Source: Paulinella micropora | Taxonomy: Eukaryota; Cercozoa; Imbricatea; Euglyphida; Paulinellidae | Direction: 5' to 3' | Length of the DNA stretch: 64,000 nucleotides | NCBI GenBank assembly: GCA_019918135.1 | Contig: WBZZ01002188.1 | Span: 98,501-162,500 of the forward strand | Part shown: positions 49,950 through 60,953 of the stretch, piece after piece | Layout of the letters: every line of letters begins with the position of its first letter | Numbering within the stretch: the first letter of the stretch is position 1 | Notes under the pieces: generated by a model | Database searches by the model: none | The model's input: the letters and a program-made list of their open reading frames with translations, nothing else | What the model was told of the DNA's origin: nothing | Translations under genes and position numbers: made by a program

Positions 49950-50740
49950 TACCTGGGGTAGCGCTTGGCTTGCTATCTGCGTACCCGAAGAACTTAATAA
50001 CCTTTATAGCGTAAGTTCTCTGATGTACTATTATCTATCCCTTTCGCTGTTCAATCTCCATACCTTTAAACTCTCTGGCTAAGCCTAGACGTTTGATGGG
50101 AAATCGCTTCTCCAAGCTATTGCAAAATTTGGAGTAAGCTCGTTCATCGGGGGCTATGAAGATGAGATCGTCAACGTGGAACACACCAATGATGGCCTTG
50201 CTCACGTGTACTCCCTTTTGTGAACATGCACGGGTCGGCTTTCAGAGGCTCGTATCCTAGCTCTCTTAGAAGTTCAGCGAAAAGATCGTACCATCTCTTG
50301 CCTGCCTGGGGGGCTCCATACAGAGCTTTGGTGATCTTTAGAAACATGCCTTCCTTGCCCTTCTCTGTAACTCCCGGAGGGGCTCTGGCATATACCGGAT
50401 CCTTCATCGATGCATTGAGATATGCGTTTTTGAAGTCAACGGCATAGACTTTGTTTCCTAAACTTACCGCTAATTTGAAAAGCAACAAAACTGACTTATG
50501 ATTCGCACACGGGACATAGAGCTGTTCGGGGTTATAGCTTATTCTGGGTTCTAGCTGATCTCCTCTTAGAGATAGTCGAGACTTGACAAATTTTACTCCC
50601 TTATTGTCTGTCTTTACTTTATGAACCCATAATAAACCCGCAGGCTTCACGCCGGCTCGTTTGACAACGTCGGCTGTTACCCATTCGTAAGTTTTAAACT
50701 CCCTTAGGGCTTTCAGTTCATTGTCAATTCCTTTTTGCAA
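49950..50740 (-). pseudogene. Copia reverse transcriptase (third element)
   Basis: The first frame has FKTYEWVTADVVKRAGVKPA, KTDNKGVKFVKSRLSLRGDQ, VDFKNAYLNASMKDPVYARA and ALYGAPQAGKRWYDLFAELL. After a shift at about 50,200 the YxDD equivalent appears as GVFHVDDLIFIA, again with His for Tyr, followed by RFPIKRLGLAREFKGM. No gag is attached to this remnant. Confidence 0.78.
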
Positions 50741-51041
50741 GCCTTTCGCGTCATTCCTTCTTCTACTATGTCAGTAGGTATGTGTATGTAAAACAACCAT
50801 TCGCTTGCTTATTGAGAAATGCAGTCATCCATGTCAGTCAAGTGCTCATTCATTAGTTTCACGCAGTGAGTGGATGTTTTTTTACAAGTCTGTCTGTGTC
50901 CTCGTCCTTTTCCCGTGGATTATGTTTGCAGTCGATACGCTATCGCTCTGTTCCCATGTTAATCCTTTCGGGGAGGGGGGGGGGGGCTGGCCTTCTACGT
51001 ACTGATTGGGGTCAGTGTAGTCAGCATCTGGTGCGGTGAAA

Positions 51042-52459
51042 TCAGAATTTGGGCTTGCCTATGCTAACTTGTTTGTATGAGTCGTCTCGCATGCTTTGTT
51101 CTAAGCTTAGCTCGTCTTGCTGTTCTGATTCACTGTGCTGTGGCTGTTCGGTGTCATAAGTTGGCGAATCTGATATGCCCGTGTTCACATGAGTGGGGAC
51201 TATGATTGGTGCATGATCCTCGTTGTCGATGTCTTGGGCGTTAGTAGATGATGCTGAAGTGTCTGCTAATAGACTACCTGTCTCGCTAGTGTATGAATGC
51301 GGAATGTTTTCGGTGAAGCTATCTGTCTCTCGCTCCCTCTCAGATTTGTCACTCCATGCTATCTCCGCTGTACTGCCCGTAAGTGGACCTACTTTATGCG
51401 GATTGAATCGCGCATTTCTAACTCCTGGAATCACTCTTTTACCGTCCCATACGCGATACAACCCCCTGTGTAATATGTCGTACCCTACTAGAGTAAAAAC
51501 TTTGCAGGGCATAGCTCCCTTGCAGTCTTTCTTACCTATGTGCATGACTTCTCTGCTACCTATGGGCTTGAGTTGGTGCATTGGGGGCTTTCTACCGAAC
51601 AATTGTTCATAAGGGGACACACCCCTAGAAAGTTTCAAGGACCAGTGGTCGCCGGAAGAATATTCCACAAAGTGGAAGCCGTAATACTATGTTCCATTTC
51701 GTCCCAAAAATTGGGTGGGAACCCTGCGCGTATACGCATTGCTCGGGCTGGTCCTCCGGTTGTCTGCTTCATCCTTTCAGCTATTGGGTTACCATCTTTG
51801 TCGCCAGTAGCTGCATCTTTCCATATTATGCCCGGGTATTCTCGTTTTACCTCAGTGGGCGCCGTGAATTCCTGGTCACAACGGATTTCCTTAGTTCTAT
51901 TGCCTGTCTGTGTTTCGAAGAAATGGATGGCCTTTCTTAGACAAGCTATGAACTCATTCTTGTGCGCGAGATAAAAGTCAAGTTTGTACCATGAAAAATC
52001 GTCGGTCACCGAGAATTTATACCTCTTTCCTGTTCTGGACATCGTGCGCCATGCTCCCTGTGTATCTACATGTAGAATCTCTGCTGTCTTTGAGGCTCTA
52101 CGAATGTGATTTGCAGTAAATCTAGGTAGAACTTTCGATTTGCTGATCATGCACGGTGCGCATAGTGCGCACTCTTCTTTTGCGCTGTCGAGTGTCCCTT
52201 TGGGACTAACTATCCTATATCCGGCCGCTTCTGCGAATGCAGCAACTTTTGGATAACCAAAATGCCCTATACTATGATGTAAGATATCTATATCTATCAG
52301 TCTACGTTTGTCTGTCTTGCTGGGGTACTTGGCGTACAGTACTGCTTCGCTACGACTAACCTTGTTGCTGTCTTTGCTATCTATGTCTGTGATGTGTTGT
52401 GGAGTGTTACTACCGCTATCCCTATCCTTTCTGTTCTTGGGGCTTCCCTCCCCATTCAC
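51042..52459 (-). pseudogene. Copia integrase and post-integrase linker (third element)
   Basis: The integrase zinc region is HHSIGHFGYPKVAAFAEAAG with CALCAPC. The core has EILHVDTQGAWRTMSRTG, DDFSWYKLDF, IRCDQEF and a GNPIAERMKQTTGGPARAMR segment. Two frames overlap at about 51,650; the second carries LSRGVSPYEQLFGRKPPMHQ and a long Ser/Thr/Glu linker. The His2-Cys2 and the Asp residues are conserved, so breakage is limited to frameshifts. Confidence 0.8.
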
Positions 52460-52740
52460 CCCAACATGCTTTCCGTCTTGGGCAGACCGACTGGGACAAA
52501 ACGCTGATTGATGCGCAGCGGTTTATCGTTTTTAGTATCCCATCTGTAAAGCAAAGACTTCGCGAGTCTTCCCATGACAAGTATGTCTTTCTGATCTAGC
52601 TTTATGGGCTTTTTGAGAATGAACATCTGTCCGTTCTGATGGATAACTGCACGGTGGTGGAAGTGATTGCCCTGACTATGTTTCCACTTAATTAAAGATA
52701 AGCCAGATACTGATGATCTAGTCGTCAGCGACTTCAGAAT
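52460..52740 (-). pseudogene. Pre-integrase block of third Copia element
   Basis: On - the sequence reads HFHHRAVIHQNGQMFIL, then KDILVMGRLAKSLLYRWD and RFVPVGLPK. The same block precedes integrase in the other elements of the window. The protease upstream is missing. Confidence 0.6.
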
Positions 52741-53400
52741 TTACTTCAATACCTAATCAGTAGTTTAATAATGATGAGATCAACAAGGGTGTAGAAACCG
52801 CTCTCTGAACTGACCCCGTGCCTCTTTGGGAGCGTGCTTGCTAGGTTGTCTATTGCCTATATGAGTTACGGGACCAACTGCTGATCAATACATATGATCT
52901 GAGGCAAAAGGTACCAAGCTCGGTCAGTTTAGAGATGTGAAGCTGTTGGACTAATCACACCGGTTTATACGTTGAAAGTAATTTGTTGATTATTGGAAAC
53001 TGGAAATGTAAAGTGGCAAAATATAGGTAATGATATGGAAAACATTATTCAGAGTTAATCAAATCAAATATTATTTACCGTAATTACTATAACTATTACT
53101 TATGTATTTAATACAGATATGAGGGAAATCCGAAGTAGTGTAGATATGAGAATATGATAATAACACTCCCCCCGGACAATATATCCGTGTGAGAATATAA
53201 AGTATGAACATTTGCGGTGGCGCAAGGGGTTTGTTTGAAAAACACATAGTCATGTATTAGTATGTTCATGAAGGGGAAAAAGTAATTACGCATATTAATC
53301 GAAACATTAGTAAAAGTATGACATGATTTAAGTACAGTACTCTATTCTAACATATAAGGAATTAACAGGGTAACGCTCAGGAGCGACTAAGGATATTGTC
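52741..53400. other. No supported gene
   Basis: AT-rich sequence with short frames only. It may contain LTR or untranslated remnants of the flanking Copia copies. Confidence 0.4.
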
Positions 53401-53570
53401 CCTAGATGATTTTACACTGCTGAGGATAGCTCGAGCAGATGACAGAAGTCAAATTAACATTAGCGATGAAACGCGGATTGACATCCGTATCGGGCACGTA
53501 CGTCGAAAAGCGATTAACAATTGAGCTTATAAATCGTAACTGTGACTTAATGATTGGCCTTAGAAGGCAG

Positions 53571-54470
53571 TCATGCTGGTTTGTTCTTTTTGCCTTGGCG
53601 GGGATGGCGGGCTGCAAAAGGAGCGAGTTCCGGCATGATGGCGTCTGGGCGGGGAAGTCGCGGGGGCGCATCGTTGTTCGGCAGCATGTAGTCGTCGAGG
53701 AGAACGGTCAGCTGATCGTTGAAGGTGCCATGAGCCGGAGCTGGGAGGGCCTTGGTGAAGATGTCGGCGCAATTCTCGTTTGTCTTGACATAGCGTGGCG
53801 TCAGTCGTCCTTCGCGAACGGTTTCGACGATGTAGTGATGGCGAAGCTCAAGGTGGCGGGCGCGTGGGCTTCCCATGCCATTGGTTGACGAGCTGATCGC
53901 ACCACGGTTGTCTGCCATCAACTGAGTGGGTAGATGAATGGGAACGTGGAGTTCTGTGATCAGTAGGTGTTGTAATGCTATAGCTGTGTTTGCTGTGTTA
54001 GACATAGCCATAGTTTCAGAGATTTTGGGTTGATGTTGCGACAGTAGGCTGTCGTTTGCTTTCCCAATACACGGGAGCAGTGAGCTCATGGAGATCACCG
54101 CTACGCGAGCGTTTGGTAAACTCACAGCAGCCTAGTGTGGCATCAGCCCAGTGGGAAAGACGTAACGTGGACATATCAACGTTGTATGGGTAGAACAAGC
54201 CTCTCTCACCATTACGGAAATATCGCAACATACGGGCAGCCATGCTGTATGCAATGCTGGGTTCGTGATGTGAGTATATTGAAAGGTTGTTTGTTGCAAA
54301 TGATATGTCTGGGCGTGTTTGCGTTGCAAGCCAAGTGTATTCACCTACAAGAGTGGGCAGAGTCCACTTTCGTAGGTGAGCATCATCGGAAGCCGGAGCG
54401 GGCTTGTGAGCCGTGGCCGGAGTGGGGACGGGATTGGCTTGGGCAAAGCCGTGGTCATCGAGCAAACCGC
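53571..54470 (-). pseudogene. Copia RT end and RNase H (fourth element, truncated)
   Basis: The first frame reads LLDDHGFAQANPVPTPATAH, WTLPTLVGEYTWLATQTRPD and a YNVDMSTLRLSHWADATLGC RNase H start. After a frame change come TMAMSNTANTAIALQHLLIT, ADNRGAISSSTNGMGSPRAR, RHHYIVETVREGRLTPRYV and NCADIFTKALPAP. The 5' side ends abruptly at about 54,470 against the CATACCCC minisatellite. The sequence is close to the elements at 8.7 and 25.5 kb. Confidence 0.8.
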
Positions 54471-54480
54471 GGGTGTAACT

Positions 54481-54860
54481 ACCCCGCCTCTCATACCCTA
54501 TCCCATACCCCGCCTCTCATACCCCTGTCCCATGCCACGTTTCTCATACCCCTGTCCCATACCCCTGTCTCATACCCCGCCTCTCATACGTATACCCCTG
54601 TCCCATACCCCTGTCCCATACCCCTGTCTCATACCCCTGTCTCATACCTGTCCCATACCCCTGTCTCATACCCCGCCTCTCATACCCCTGTCCCATACCC
54701 CTGTCTCATACCCCTGTCCCATACCCCTGTCCCATACCCCTGTCTCATACCCCGCCTCTCTACGTATACCCCTGTCCTATATCCCGTTTCTCATACCCCT
54801 GTCCCATACCCCTGTCTCATACCCCTGTCTCATACCCCGCCTCTCATACCCCTGTCCCAT
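54481..54860. repeat. CATACCCCTGTC minisatellite array 1
   Basis: About 380 bp of 13-bp units alternating CATACCCCTGTCC, CATACCCCTGTCT and CATACCCCGCCTCT. Related motifs recur at 55.0, 56.1, 59.2 and 59.8-60.1 kb, some in inverted orientation. Confidence 0.9.
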
Positions 54861-54873
54861 ATGATGTCGATAA

Positions 54874-54875
<2 letters not shown>

Positions 54876-54904
<29 letters not shown>

Positions 54905-54929
54905 CGTATGTATGTATGTGTGTATGTAT
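54876..54929. repeat. (TATG)n microsatellite
   Basis: Tetranucleotide tract with a few substitutions. Confidence 0.9.
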
Positions 54930-55002
54930 GCAGCGTAAGACACTATAGCTAGCTGCCAGTGTCGAACCGGGACCTGTCATTGATGTAGATAAAGATGTAT
55001 GT

Positions 55003-55090
55003 ATGATACCCGGTTATGATAGCCCTGTCTCATACCGGGTATGATACCCCTGTCATACCCCACCTCTCTCTCTCTCTCTCTCGCTCTCAA
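55003..55090. repeat. Inverted CATACCCGG / CCGGGTATG motifs and (TC)n
   Basis: Short palindromic arrangement of the minisatellite motif (CATACCGGGTATG), then a CT tract. Confidence 0.75.
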
Positions 55091-55177
55091 AAAGTTACAA
55101 GTATTAATAGTAAAAGTTTTTTTACTTTGTACTTGTTTAAAAATATTCATATTCCCATTGAAAATTGTATGTAGGAT

Positions 55178-56440
55178 GTGAAAAACTTGCTGTCAATTTG
55201 TTGGTCATGGGATGCGTCCCCGATACAGAAGGGTAAGCGTGCTAAAAAAATCACACTAACTACTGGTAGAGTAATGGACTTTGAACAACAACATAGAAAT
55301 AGAAAATGGAACAATGAAATTTTTGATATTTTGCCGTACGGTGAAAAGCCAAGTAATTCGTGGCCATGGTGCGAAGCGACTTTCACTGAACTTGTAGAAC
55401 AGAAAGTGCACATTTACTCTATATGTGCCGACACGCCAGCTATGTGTGACATTATGTGTCATATCGGCCCCAAAAGTGTACGAGGCTGCCCTTACAGCTG
55501 GTGCAGATGAAAGCAAATAGATGGAGATAAGAAACATGTTAGTTGGCTTGTTGACGAACCCCCGTTTAGGAGAAAAATAACAGATGAGTATGAGCTTTTT
55601 GGCGCTGCAGCTGACGCGCGTGGGGAAGAAATAAACGGATTTACAGGGAGAAGTTCACTGCTTTTGTTGGAACGCTCCTGTTTACGAAGATGTGATGCAG
55701 ATTTCGCGCATAGCATTGGTTATGGTATCGTTTTGCGTTATATGTTGCCCTTGTTCAAAGGAGTAAGAAGTATATCGATTCAACCTTTTAAAAAATGTAA
55801 AAATAAAACCCAGAACACCAGCAGAGAAAAGAAACGAAGAAGAGAGACAGGAAAAATATGAGATAGATAAAGCAATCAAATTAAGATACAAGGCTAAAAA
55901 TAATCTGTTCAAGATAAAACAAGAAAATTGGAAGGCAATGGATGAGAGGTGGTTAAGGTTTGGTGCAGAATCTGGTTATTCAACAACTGCTGTGCCTTTT
56001 GGTGATCCCAAGTCGAACAGCACCAAAAGTCGCATGACTGTGCATGAGTGCATAAAGTACGCAGTTAATTGCTACAGCGATGCGAAAGATATAGCTATCA
56101 TACCCCTCCCATACCCCTCTCATACCACTCCCATACCCCTCTCATACCCCTCATTTTCTTTGATGGTTTGCAGGCGGATTAACAGGTGGAGCTTATGATA
56201 TATGGGCAGCGTTGTGTGAGCTTTTTGGTGCTATGGATCCTGACAGTAAGTTCGGTAAAGAAGGCTTCATAATGATAACAGGTCAGCATGTAGAGGATTT
56301 GAAGGTGAAGGAAAGAGATGTACGCAGGCTAGTACTAGCTAACTTACCTCCAACTGATCATGCCTATGTTTTCCATGCAGTTGAGCATATCATTGCAACT
56401 ATGAAAGAGATATGTAGCCTACGCAATATATGAACTATGC
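55178..56440 (+). pseudogene. Tnp2/CACTA-type transposase relic (tentative)
   Basis: The first frame has ILPYGEKPSNSWPWCEATFT, HIYSICADTPAMCDIMCHIG and GCPYSWCR; DTPA followed by C-x3-C is reminiscent of the Asp-Pro-Ala plus Cys knuckle in Tnp2/Transposase_21 proteins. After an in-frame TGA it continues PPFRRKITDEYELFGAAADA, FTGRSSLLL and DADFAHSIGYGIVLRYMLPL, again in the order typical for that family. A frame change leads to KAMDERWLRFGAESGY. A CATACCCCTC satellite interrupts at about 56,100, then GGAYDIWAALCELFGAMDPD and HVEDLKVKERDVRRLVLANL follow. The assignment is by pattern only; an unrelated host gene or other transposase is possible. Confidence 0.38.
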
Positions 56441-56620
56441 CTGGCGAACGCACTATGGGAGGGCAGGTGCGGCAGATACATAGCAAATCTAATCCTACCG
56501 CTAATAGCTGCAGTCGTATCTCAAAACGCGAACTCAAGAGCACAAGCAGTGTTTGTGCAGCTTGGTAACGACTTTCTAGATAGAATGGAAAATGTTCCAA
56601 ATCTTTCCAAAACTGAAAAA
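56441..56620 (+). pseudogene. C-terminal tail of the transposase-like gene
   Basis: In a shifted frame: CLANALWEGRCGRYIANLIL, ANSRAQAVFVQLGNDFLDRM. The last 58 bp recur at 59,072, so the end of this gene belongs to a dispersed repeat. Confidence 0.3.
56557..56614 (+). repeat. Dispersed repeat E, copy 1
   Basis: GCAGCTTGGTAACG...TTCCAAATCTTTCCAAAACT, shared with 59,072-59,129. In both places ATTAATTGAAGAT and CATACCC motifs follow. Confidence 0.7.
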
Positions 56621-56804
56621 ATTTAAAGAATTATGATATTAATATAATTATAATTTAATATTAATATTAAATTAATTGAAGATGTAGATAGGTATAATAT
56701 CATACCACTCCCATACCCCTCATCATTATTATTGTATTATAATATTATTTACGCAAGCACTGTTTTAATAGAATACTTACCACTCATTCTTCTTCTTCTT
56801 CTTC

Positions 56805-56861
<57 letters not shown>

Positions 56862-57032
56862 GGGAGTACATAGCCATCGGTCCTTTCCATGGGCTGATTG
56901 GTATAAAGCTACTAGAGTAATGTTCTATGCCGTCACTTCCTTTATTCCACCGATTGGTGTGGAGACTTTCCTTATGGAATGGAGGACTGGATGCACATGG
57001 CCTTTTGGCTCAGCAATTGGAAGGAGATACAC
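56862..57032 (+). repeat. Dispersed repeat family B, copy 5
   Basis: 171 bp, one base shorter near its start (CATAGCCATC) and with AAGGAG for CAGGAG near the end. Confidence 0.8.
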
Positions 57033-57081
<49 letters not shown>

Positions 57082-57347
57082 GGACACCGTGATAGCCCAG
57101 TAGTCAAGTTCTACCATCTGGGCCCTGTCGCCAGTTCGATTCCCGTCGGTGCCACCAGTATTTTCATTGAACATACCGGTCCGTCTGGACCAGTATTTTC
57201 ATTGAACATACCGGTCCGTCTGGAAGTGTTGGAACTGCCCTTGCGGGGGTGTCATTACAGCCTATCGTCAATTCTTCGTACTCCCCTCACGGGTGAGACG
57301 ATGGATGCGCATGTGCAGATTTGCATCAGCCATTGACAGAGAAGCAC
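57082..57347 (+). repeat. SINE-like repeat (family A), copy 7
   Basis: Full-length with two internal 35-bp units. A-box- and B-box-like sequences are present. Confidence 0.78.
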
Positions 57348-57377
57348 TATTATTATTATTATTATTATTATTATTAT

Positions 57378-57647
57378 GGACACCGTGATAGCCCAGTGGT
57401 CAAGTTCTACCATCTGGGCCCTGTCGCCAGTTCGATTCCCGTCGGTGCCACCAGTATTTTCATTGAACATACCGATCCGTCTGGACCAGTATTTTCATTG
57501 AACATACCGGCCCGTCTGGAAGTGTTGGAACTGCCCTTGCTTGCGGGGGTGTCATTAGAGCTTATCGTCAAATCTTCGTACTCCCCTCACGGGTGAGACG
57601 ATGGAGGCGCATGTGCAGAAATGCATCAGCCATTGACAGAGAAGCAC
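57378..57647 (+). repeat. SINE-like repeat (family A), copy 8
   Basis: Full-length with two internal units and a 4-bp duplication (CTTGCTTGCGG). Confidence 0.78.
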
Positions 57648-57687
<40 letters not shown>

Positions 57688-57688
<1 letters not shown>

Positions 57689-57835
57689 CTTTCCATGGGC
57701 TGATTGGTATAAAGCTCCTAGAGTAATGTTCTATGCAGTCACTTCCTTTATTCCACCGATTGGTGTGGAGACTTTCCTTATGAAATGGAGGACTGGATGC
57801 ACATGGCCTTTTGGCTTAGCAATTGGCAGAAGATA

Positions 57836-57838
<3 letters not shown>
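57688..57838 (+). repeat. Dispersed repeat family B, copy 6, truncated
   Basis: Lacks the first 23 bp and begins CCTTTCCATGGGC after ATT repeats. Confidence 0.75.
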
Positions 57839-57878
<40 letters not shown>

Positions 57879-57926
57879 GATGGAGGCGCATGTGCAGAAA
57901 TGCATCAGCCATTGACAGAGAAGCAC
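57879..57926 (+). repeat. SINE-like repeat (family A), copy 9, 3' fragment
   Basis: Only the last 48 bp before the ATT tail. Confidence 0.7.
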
Positions 57927-57946
57927 TATTATTATTATTATTATTA

Positions 57947-58187
57947 GTGGCACCGCGATAGCACAGTGGTTAAGGTCTACAATCTGGGACCTGTCACCAG
58001 TTCGATTCCAGTCGGTGCCAGTATTTTCAAAGGATATTTTATTTGAAAGTATTGATCTGTCTGGAAGGCTTGGAGCTGCCTTGCGGGGGTGTTAGTAGAG
58101 CATATCGCCAAATTTTCGTATTCCCCTCGCGGGTGAGATGATGGAGGCACATGTACAGAAATGCATTCGCCATTGACTGAGAAGCAC
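57947..58187 (+). repeat. SINE-like repeat, diverged subfamily (copy 10)
   Basis: Head GTGGCACCGCGATAGCACAG and a changed middle (TTCAAAGGATATTTTATTTG), but the same 3' third as family A. With copy 13 it defines a second subfamily. Confidence 0.75.
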
Positions 58188-58224
<37 letters not shown>

Positions 58225-58225
<1 letters not shown>

Positions 58226-58478
58226 CTAGTGGTCAAGTTCTACCATCTGAGCCCTGTCGCCAGTTCGATTCCAGTCGGTGCCACCAGTATTTTTATTGAA
58301 CATACCGGTCTATTTCTGGACCAGTATTTTCATTGAACATACCGGCCCGTCTGGAAGTGTTGGAACTGCCCTTGCGGGGGTGTCATTAGAGCTTATCGTC
58401 AATTCTTCATACTCCCCTCATGGGTGAGACGATGGAGGCGCATGTGCAGAAATGCATCAGCCATTGACAGAGAAGCAC

Positions 58479-58479
<1 letters not shown>
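58225..58479 (+). repeat. SINE-like repeat (family A), copy 11
   Basis: Head partly lost (begins CCTAGTGGTCAAG). Two internal units, the first diverged (ATTTTTATTGAAC). Confidence 0.75.
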
Positions 58480-58530
<51 letters not shown>

Positions 58531-58531
<1 letters not shown>

Positions 58532-58796
58532 GACACCGTGATAGCCCAGTGGTCAAGTTCTACCATCTTGGCCCTGTCGCCAGTTCGATTCCCGTCGGTG
58601 CCACCAGTATTTTCATTGAACATACCGGTCCGTCTGTACCAGTATTTTCATTGAACATACCGGTCCGTCTGGAAGTGTTGGAACTGCCCTTGCGGTGGTG
58701 TCATTAGAGCCTATCGTCAATTCTTCGTACTCCCCTCACGGGTGAGACGATGGAGGCGCATGTGCAGAAATGCATCAGCCATTGACAGAGAAGCAC
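58531..58796 (+). repeat. SINE-like repeat (family A), copy 12
   Basis: Full-length, with AGACACC for GGACACC and two internal units. Confidence 0.78.
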
Positions 58797-58830
58797 TATT
58801 ATCAAGTTATTATTATTATTATTATTTACA

Positions 58831-59270
58831 CAAACACTCTAGTAATAAAATACTTACCACTCGTAGAAGCAGAAGAGATGGAACTGAAGTGCTGTCAAAT
58901 ACGTATATTAATCAAATCGGTACACAACTTATTATTAAAATTATCATCGTCGTTATCTCAGTTTAAAATTATTAATATATATTACAACTTCACATATATC
59001 ATCTTATGAGTATTCAATTCTATCTAAGTCTCTCCTGGGCTCTCTCTCTCAAGCTCTCTCTCTTTCAAGATGCAGCTTGGTAACGGCTTTCTAGGTAGAA
59101 TGGAAAGTGTTCCAAATCTTTCCAAAACTATAAAATTAATTGAAGATATAGGTATGAATATCATACCCATCTCATACCCCTACTCCTAACCCTTCCCATA
59201 TCCTTCATCATTATTATTATATTGTATTCTTATTTACGCATGCATTGTTTTACTGAATAGAATACCTGTC

Positions 59271-59302
<32 letters not shown>
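58831..59302. other. Fragments of dispersed repeats, no gene
   Basis: Contains ATAAAATACTTACCACTCGTAGAAGC, which recurs at about 59,615. Also contains repeat E copy 2 and CATACCC motifs. Confidence 0.5.
59072..59129 (+). repeat. Dispersed repeat E, copy 2
   Basis: Matches 56,557-56,614 with about four substitutions. Confidence 0.7.
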
Positions 59303-59543
59303 GTGGCACCGCGATAGCCCTGTGGTTAAGGTCTACCATCTGGGACCTGTCGCCAGTTCGATTCCCGTCGGTGCCAGTATTTTCAAAGGATATTTTCTTT
59401 GAAAGTATTGGTCTATCTGGAAGGCTTGGAGCTGCCTTGCGGGGGTGTCAGTAGAGCCTATCGTCAAATCTTCGTACTCCCCTCACGGGTGAGACGATGG
59501 AGGCACATGTGCAGAAATGCATTCGCCATTGACTGAGAAGCAC
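59303..59543 (+). repeat. SINE-like repeat, diverged subfamily (copy 13)
   Basis: The tRNA-like head is best preserved here. GGCACCG at the start pairs with CGGTGCC 60 bases on, a 7-bp acceptor-stem match, with TAGCCCAGTGGTTAAGG (A box) and GTTCGATTCCC (B box) between them. Confidence 0.78.
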
Positions 59544-59777
59544 TATTATTATTATTATTATTTTATTATTATTAATATTATTATTAATATTATTATATTT
59601 TTTACATAAACACTATAGTAATAAAATACTTACCACTCGTAGAAGCTGAGTATGAAGCAGAAGAGATCAGCAATGATCAGTGGAAATGGAGTGGTATCAA
59701 AGATGTATTAATATGAAAGCGGGAAACAACTTATTATTAAAATAATCATCATCATTATCTCAGTTTATTATATCATG
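59544..59777. other. ATT/AATATT tract and repeat fragment, no gene
   Basis: Includes a second copy of the ACTATAGTAATAAAATACTT-type fragment seen at 58,831. Confidence 0.5.
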
Positions 59778-60078
59778 ATTGATAGCCATGTCCCATACCC
59801 CTGTCTCATATCCCTGTCTCATATCCCTGTCCCGTACCTGTCTCATACCCGAGGTATGATACCCCTGTCCCATACCCCTGTCTCATACCCGGGGTATGAT
59901 ACCCCTGTGCCAAACGATACCCCCCCCCCCCCCCCTCATACTCGGGTATGATAGCCCTGTTTCATACCCCTGTCCAATACATCGGGGGGGATTTTTTTGG
60001 GGGGGGGGGGGTATGATGGGTATGAGGGGGTATGAGGGGGGTATGCATACCCCAGGGTATCATACCTGGGTATCGTTT
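59778..60078. repeat. CATACCCCTGTC minisatellite array 2 with inverted repeats
   Basis: Same motif as array 1, interspersed with its reverse complement (GGTATGATACCCC). C15 and G13 tracts occur inside, and GCCAAACGATACC at 59,909 is matched by GGTATCGTTTGGC at 60,069. Confidence 0.8.
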
Positions 60079-60490
60079 GGCTGTGAGTGCGTGGCTTGTT
60101 CTGTTTCGTTGTTGCCTGTCGTTTGCTGTCTGTGAGTTGTTGTCTACTCTGTCGACTGCTCTGCTGTTGACTGCTACTCTGAGTTTGTCTTTCTTGCTGA
60201 CTGCTAGTCTGGGACTGCTGTCTGCGACTGTCTGCGACTGTCTGCTCTGCTGTCTGCTTGTCTGTGACGGTCTTTCTTGCTGACTGCTAGTCTGTGACTG
60301 CCTAGTCTGCGACTGTCTAGACTGAGACTGTCTGGGATGTGACTGTCTGCTTTGCTGACTGCTTGTCTGTGCCTGCGTGAACTGCTTCTGTTCCGTGTTG
60401 CTACTACCCTGTCTGGCTGACTGCCTTCTAGTTCTAGGCCTGTCTTCCTCCTCTGTCTCCTGTCCTCCTCCACAGAAAACAAACACAGAC
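60079..60490 (-). pseudogene. Ser/Gln-rich Copia polyprotein segment (fifth element)
   Basis: In one frame: Q/S/R-rich repeats of the type SRQSQTSSQQ downstream of the gag zinc knuckle. It is truncated by the minisatellite. Probably a gag-protease linker; no enzyme motif. Confidence 0.45.
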
Positions 60491-60527
60491 TCACTCTCTC
60501 CCTTTCTTCGCTAGGTTCGTCTTGTTG

Positions 60528-60791
60528 TTATGTGTTGTCCTCTTCTTGTGTGACGCTGTCTTGCTCGTCTGAGGCTTGCTCAGCTACTGCGACAGTGGTT
60601 CGGGATGACTTCTTAGAGGGTTTAGTGCTTGAAAACTTTTTGGTCTTAAACCGGGGGCAATCCTTACGGTGGTGTTTCTTGCCTTTCTTGCATTCGCCTT
60701 TTATGCAAGGCTTACTGCAGTCTTTGGCTAAGTGTCCGGGGGAATTGCAGTTGAAGCAACGCTGTGCTTCGTCGTCCGTCTGTTGAGTCAC
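60528..60791 (-). pseudogene. Copia gag zinc knuckle (fifth element)
   Basis: CFNCNSPGHLAKDC is a perfect CCHC knuckle, followed by CIKGECKKGKKHHRKDCP, the second Cys/His-rich element also seen in the array gag. A Lys/Ser-rich tail and acidic end follow. A frame break separates it from the gag N-terminus. Confidence 0.75.
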
Positions 60792-60953
60792 GAATGACTT
60801 TTCAGAAGTCTTACGTTCTCCTTTAGTTCTTTCAGGGGTTTCGCCTGCCTAAAGGGTCTTTCTCTGAGTGTTCTGTTTTAATTTATGCTTAATCAAGATT
60901 CTTCTCAGCATCTCCTCCACTTGGAAATGGGAAGTGATTCCCTTATTTTCGAA

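Larger units (their letters stand above)
56804..58830. repeat. (ATT)n tracts between repeats, right cluster
   Basis: ATT tracts of 20-60 bp at about 56,804-56,860, 57,033-57,081, 57,348-57,376, 57,648-57,686, 57,837-57,878, 57,927-57,945, 58,188-58,224, 58,480-58,530 and 58,797-58,826, each attached to the 3' end of a family A or B copy. Confidence 0.85.

Noticed and set aside
54135-54938. ORF with repeated SHTPVPYPCLIPL
   Set aside because: It is the 13-bp minisatellite translated; not a gene.
59303-59376. Functional tRNA gene
   Set aside because: The acceptor stem and boxes are present, but the anticodon and T arms do not fold well, and the sequence continues as a dispersed repeat with an ATT tail.
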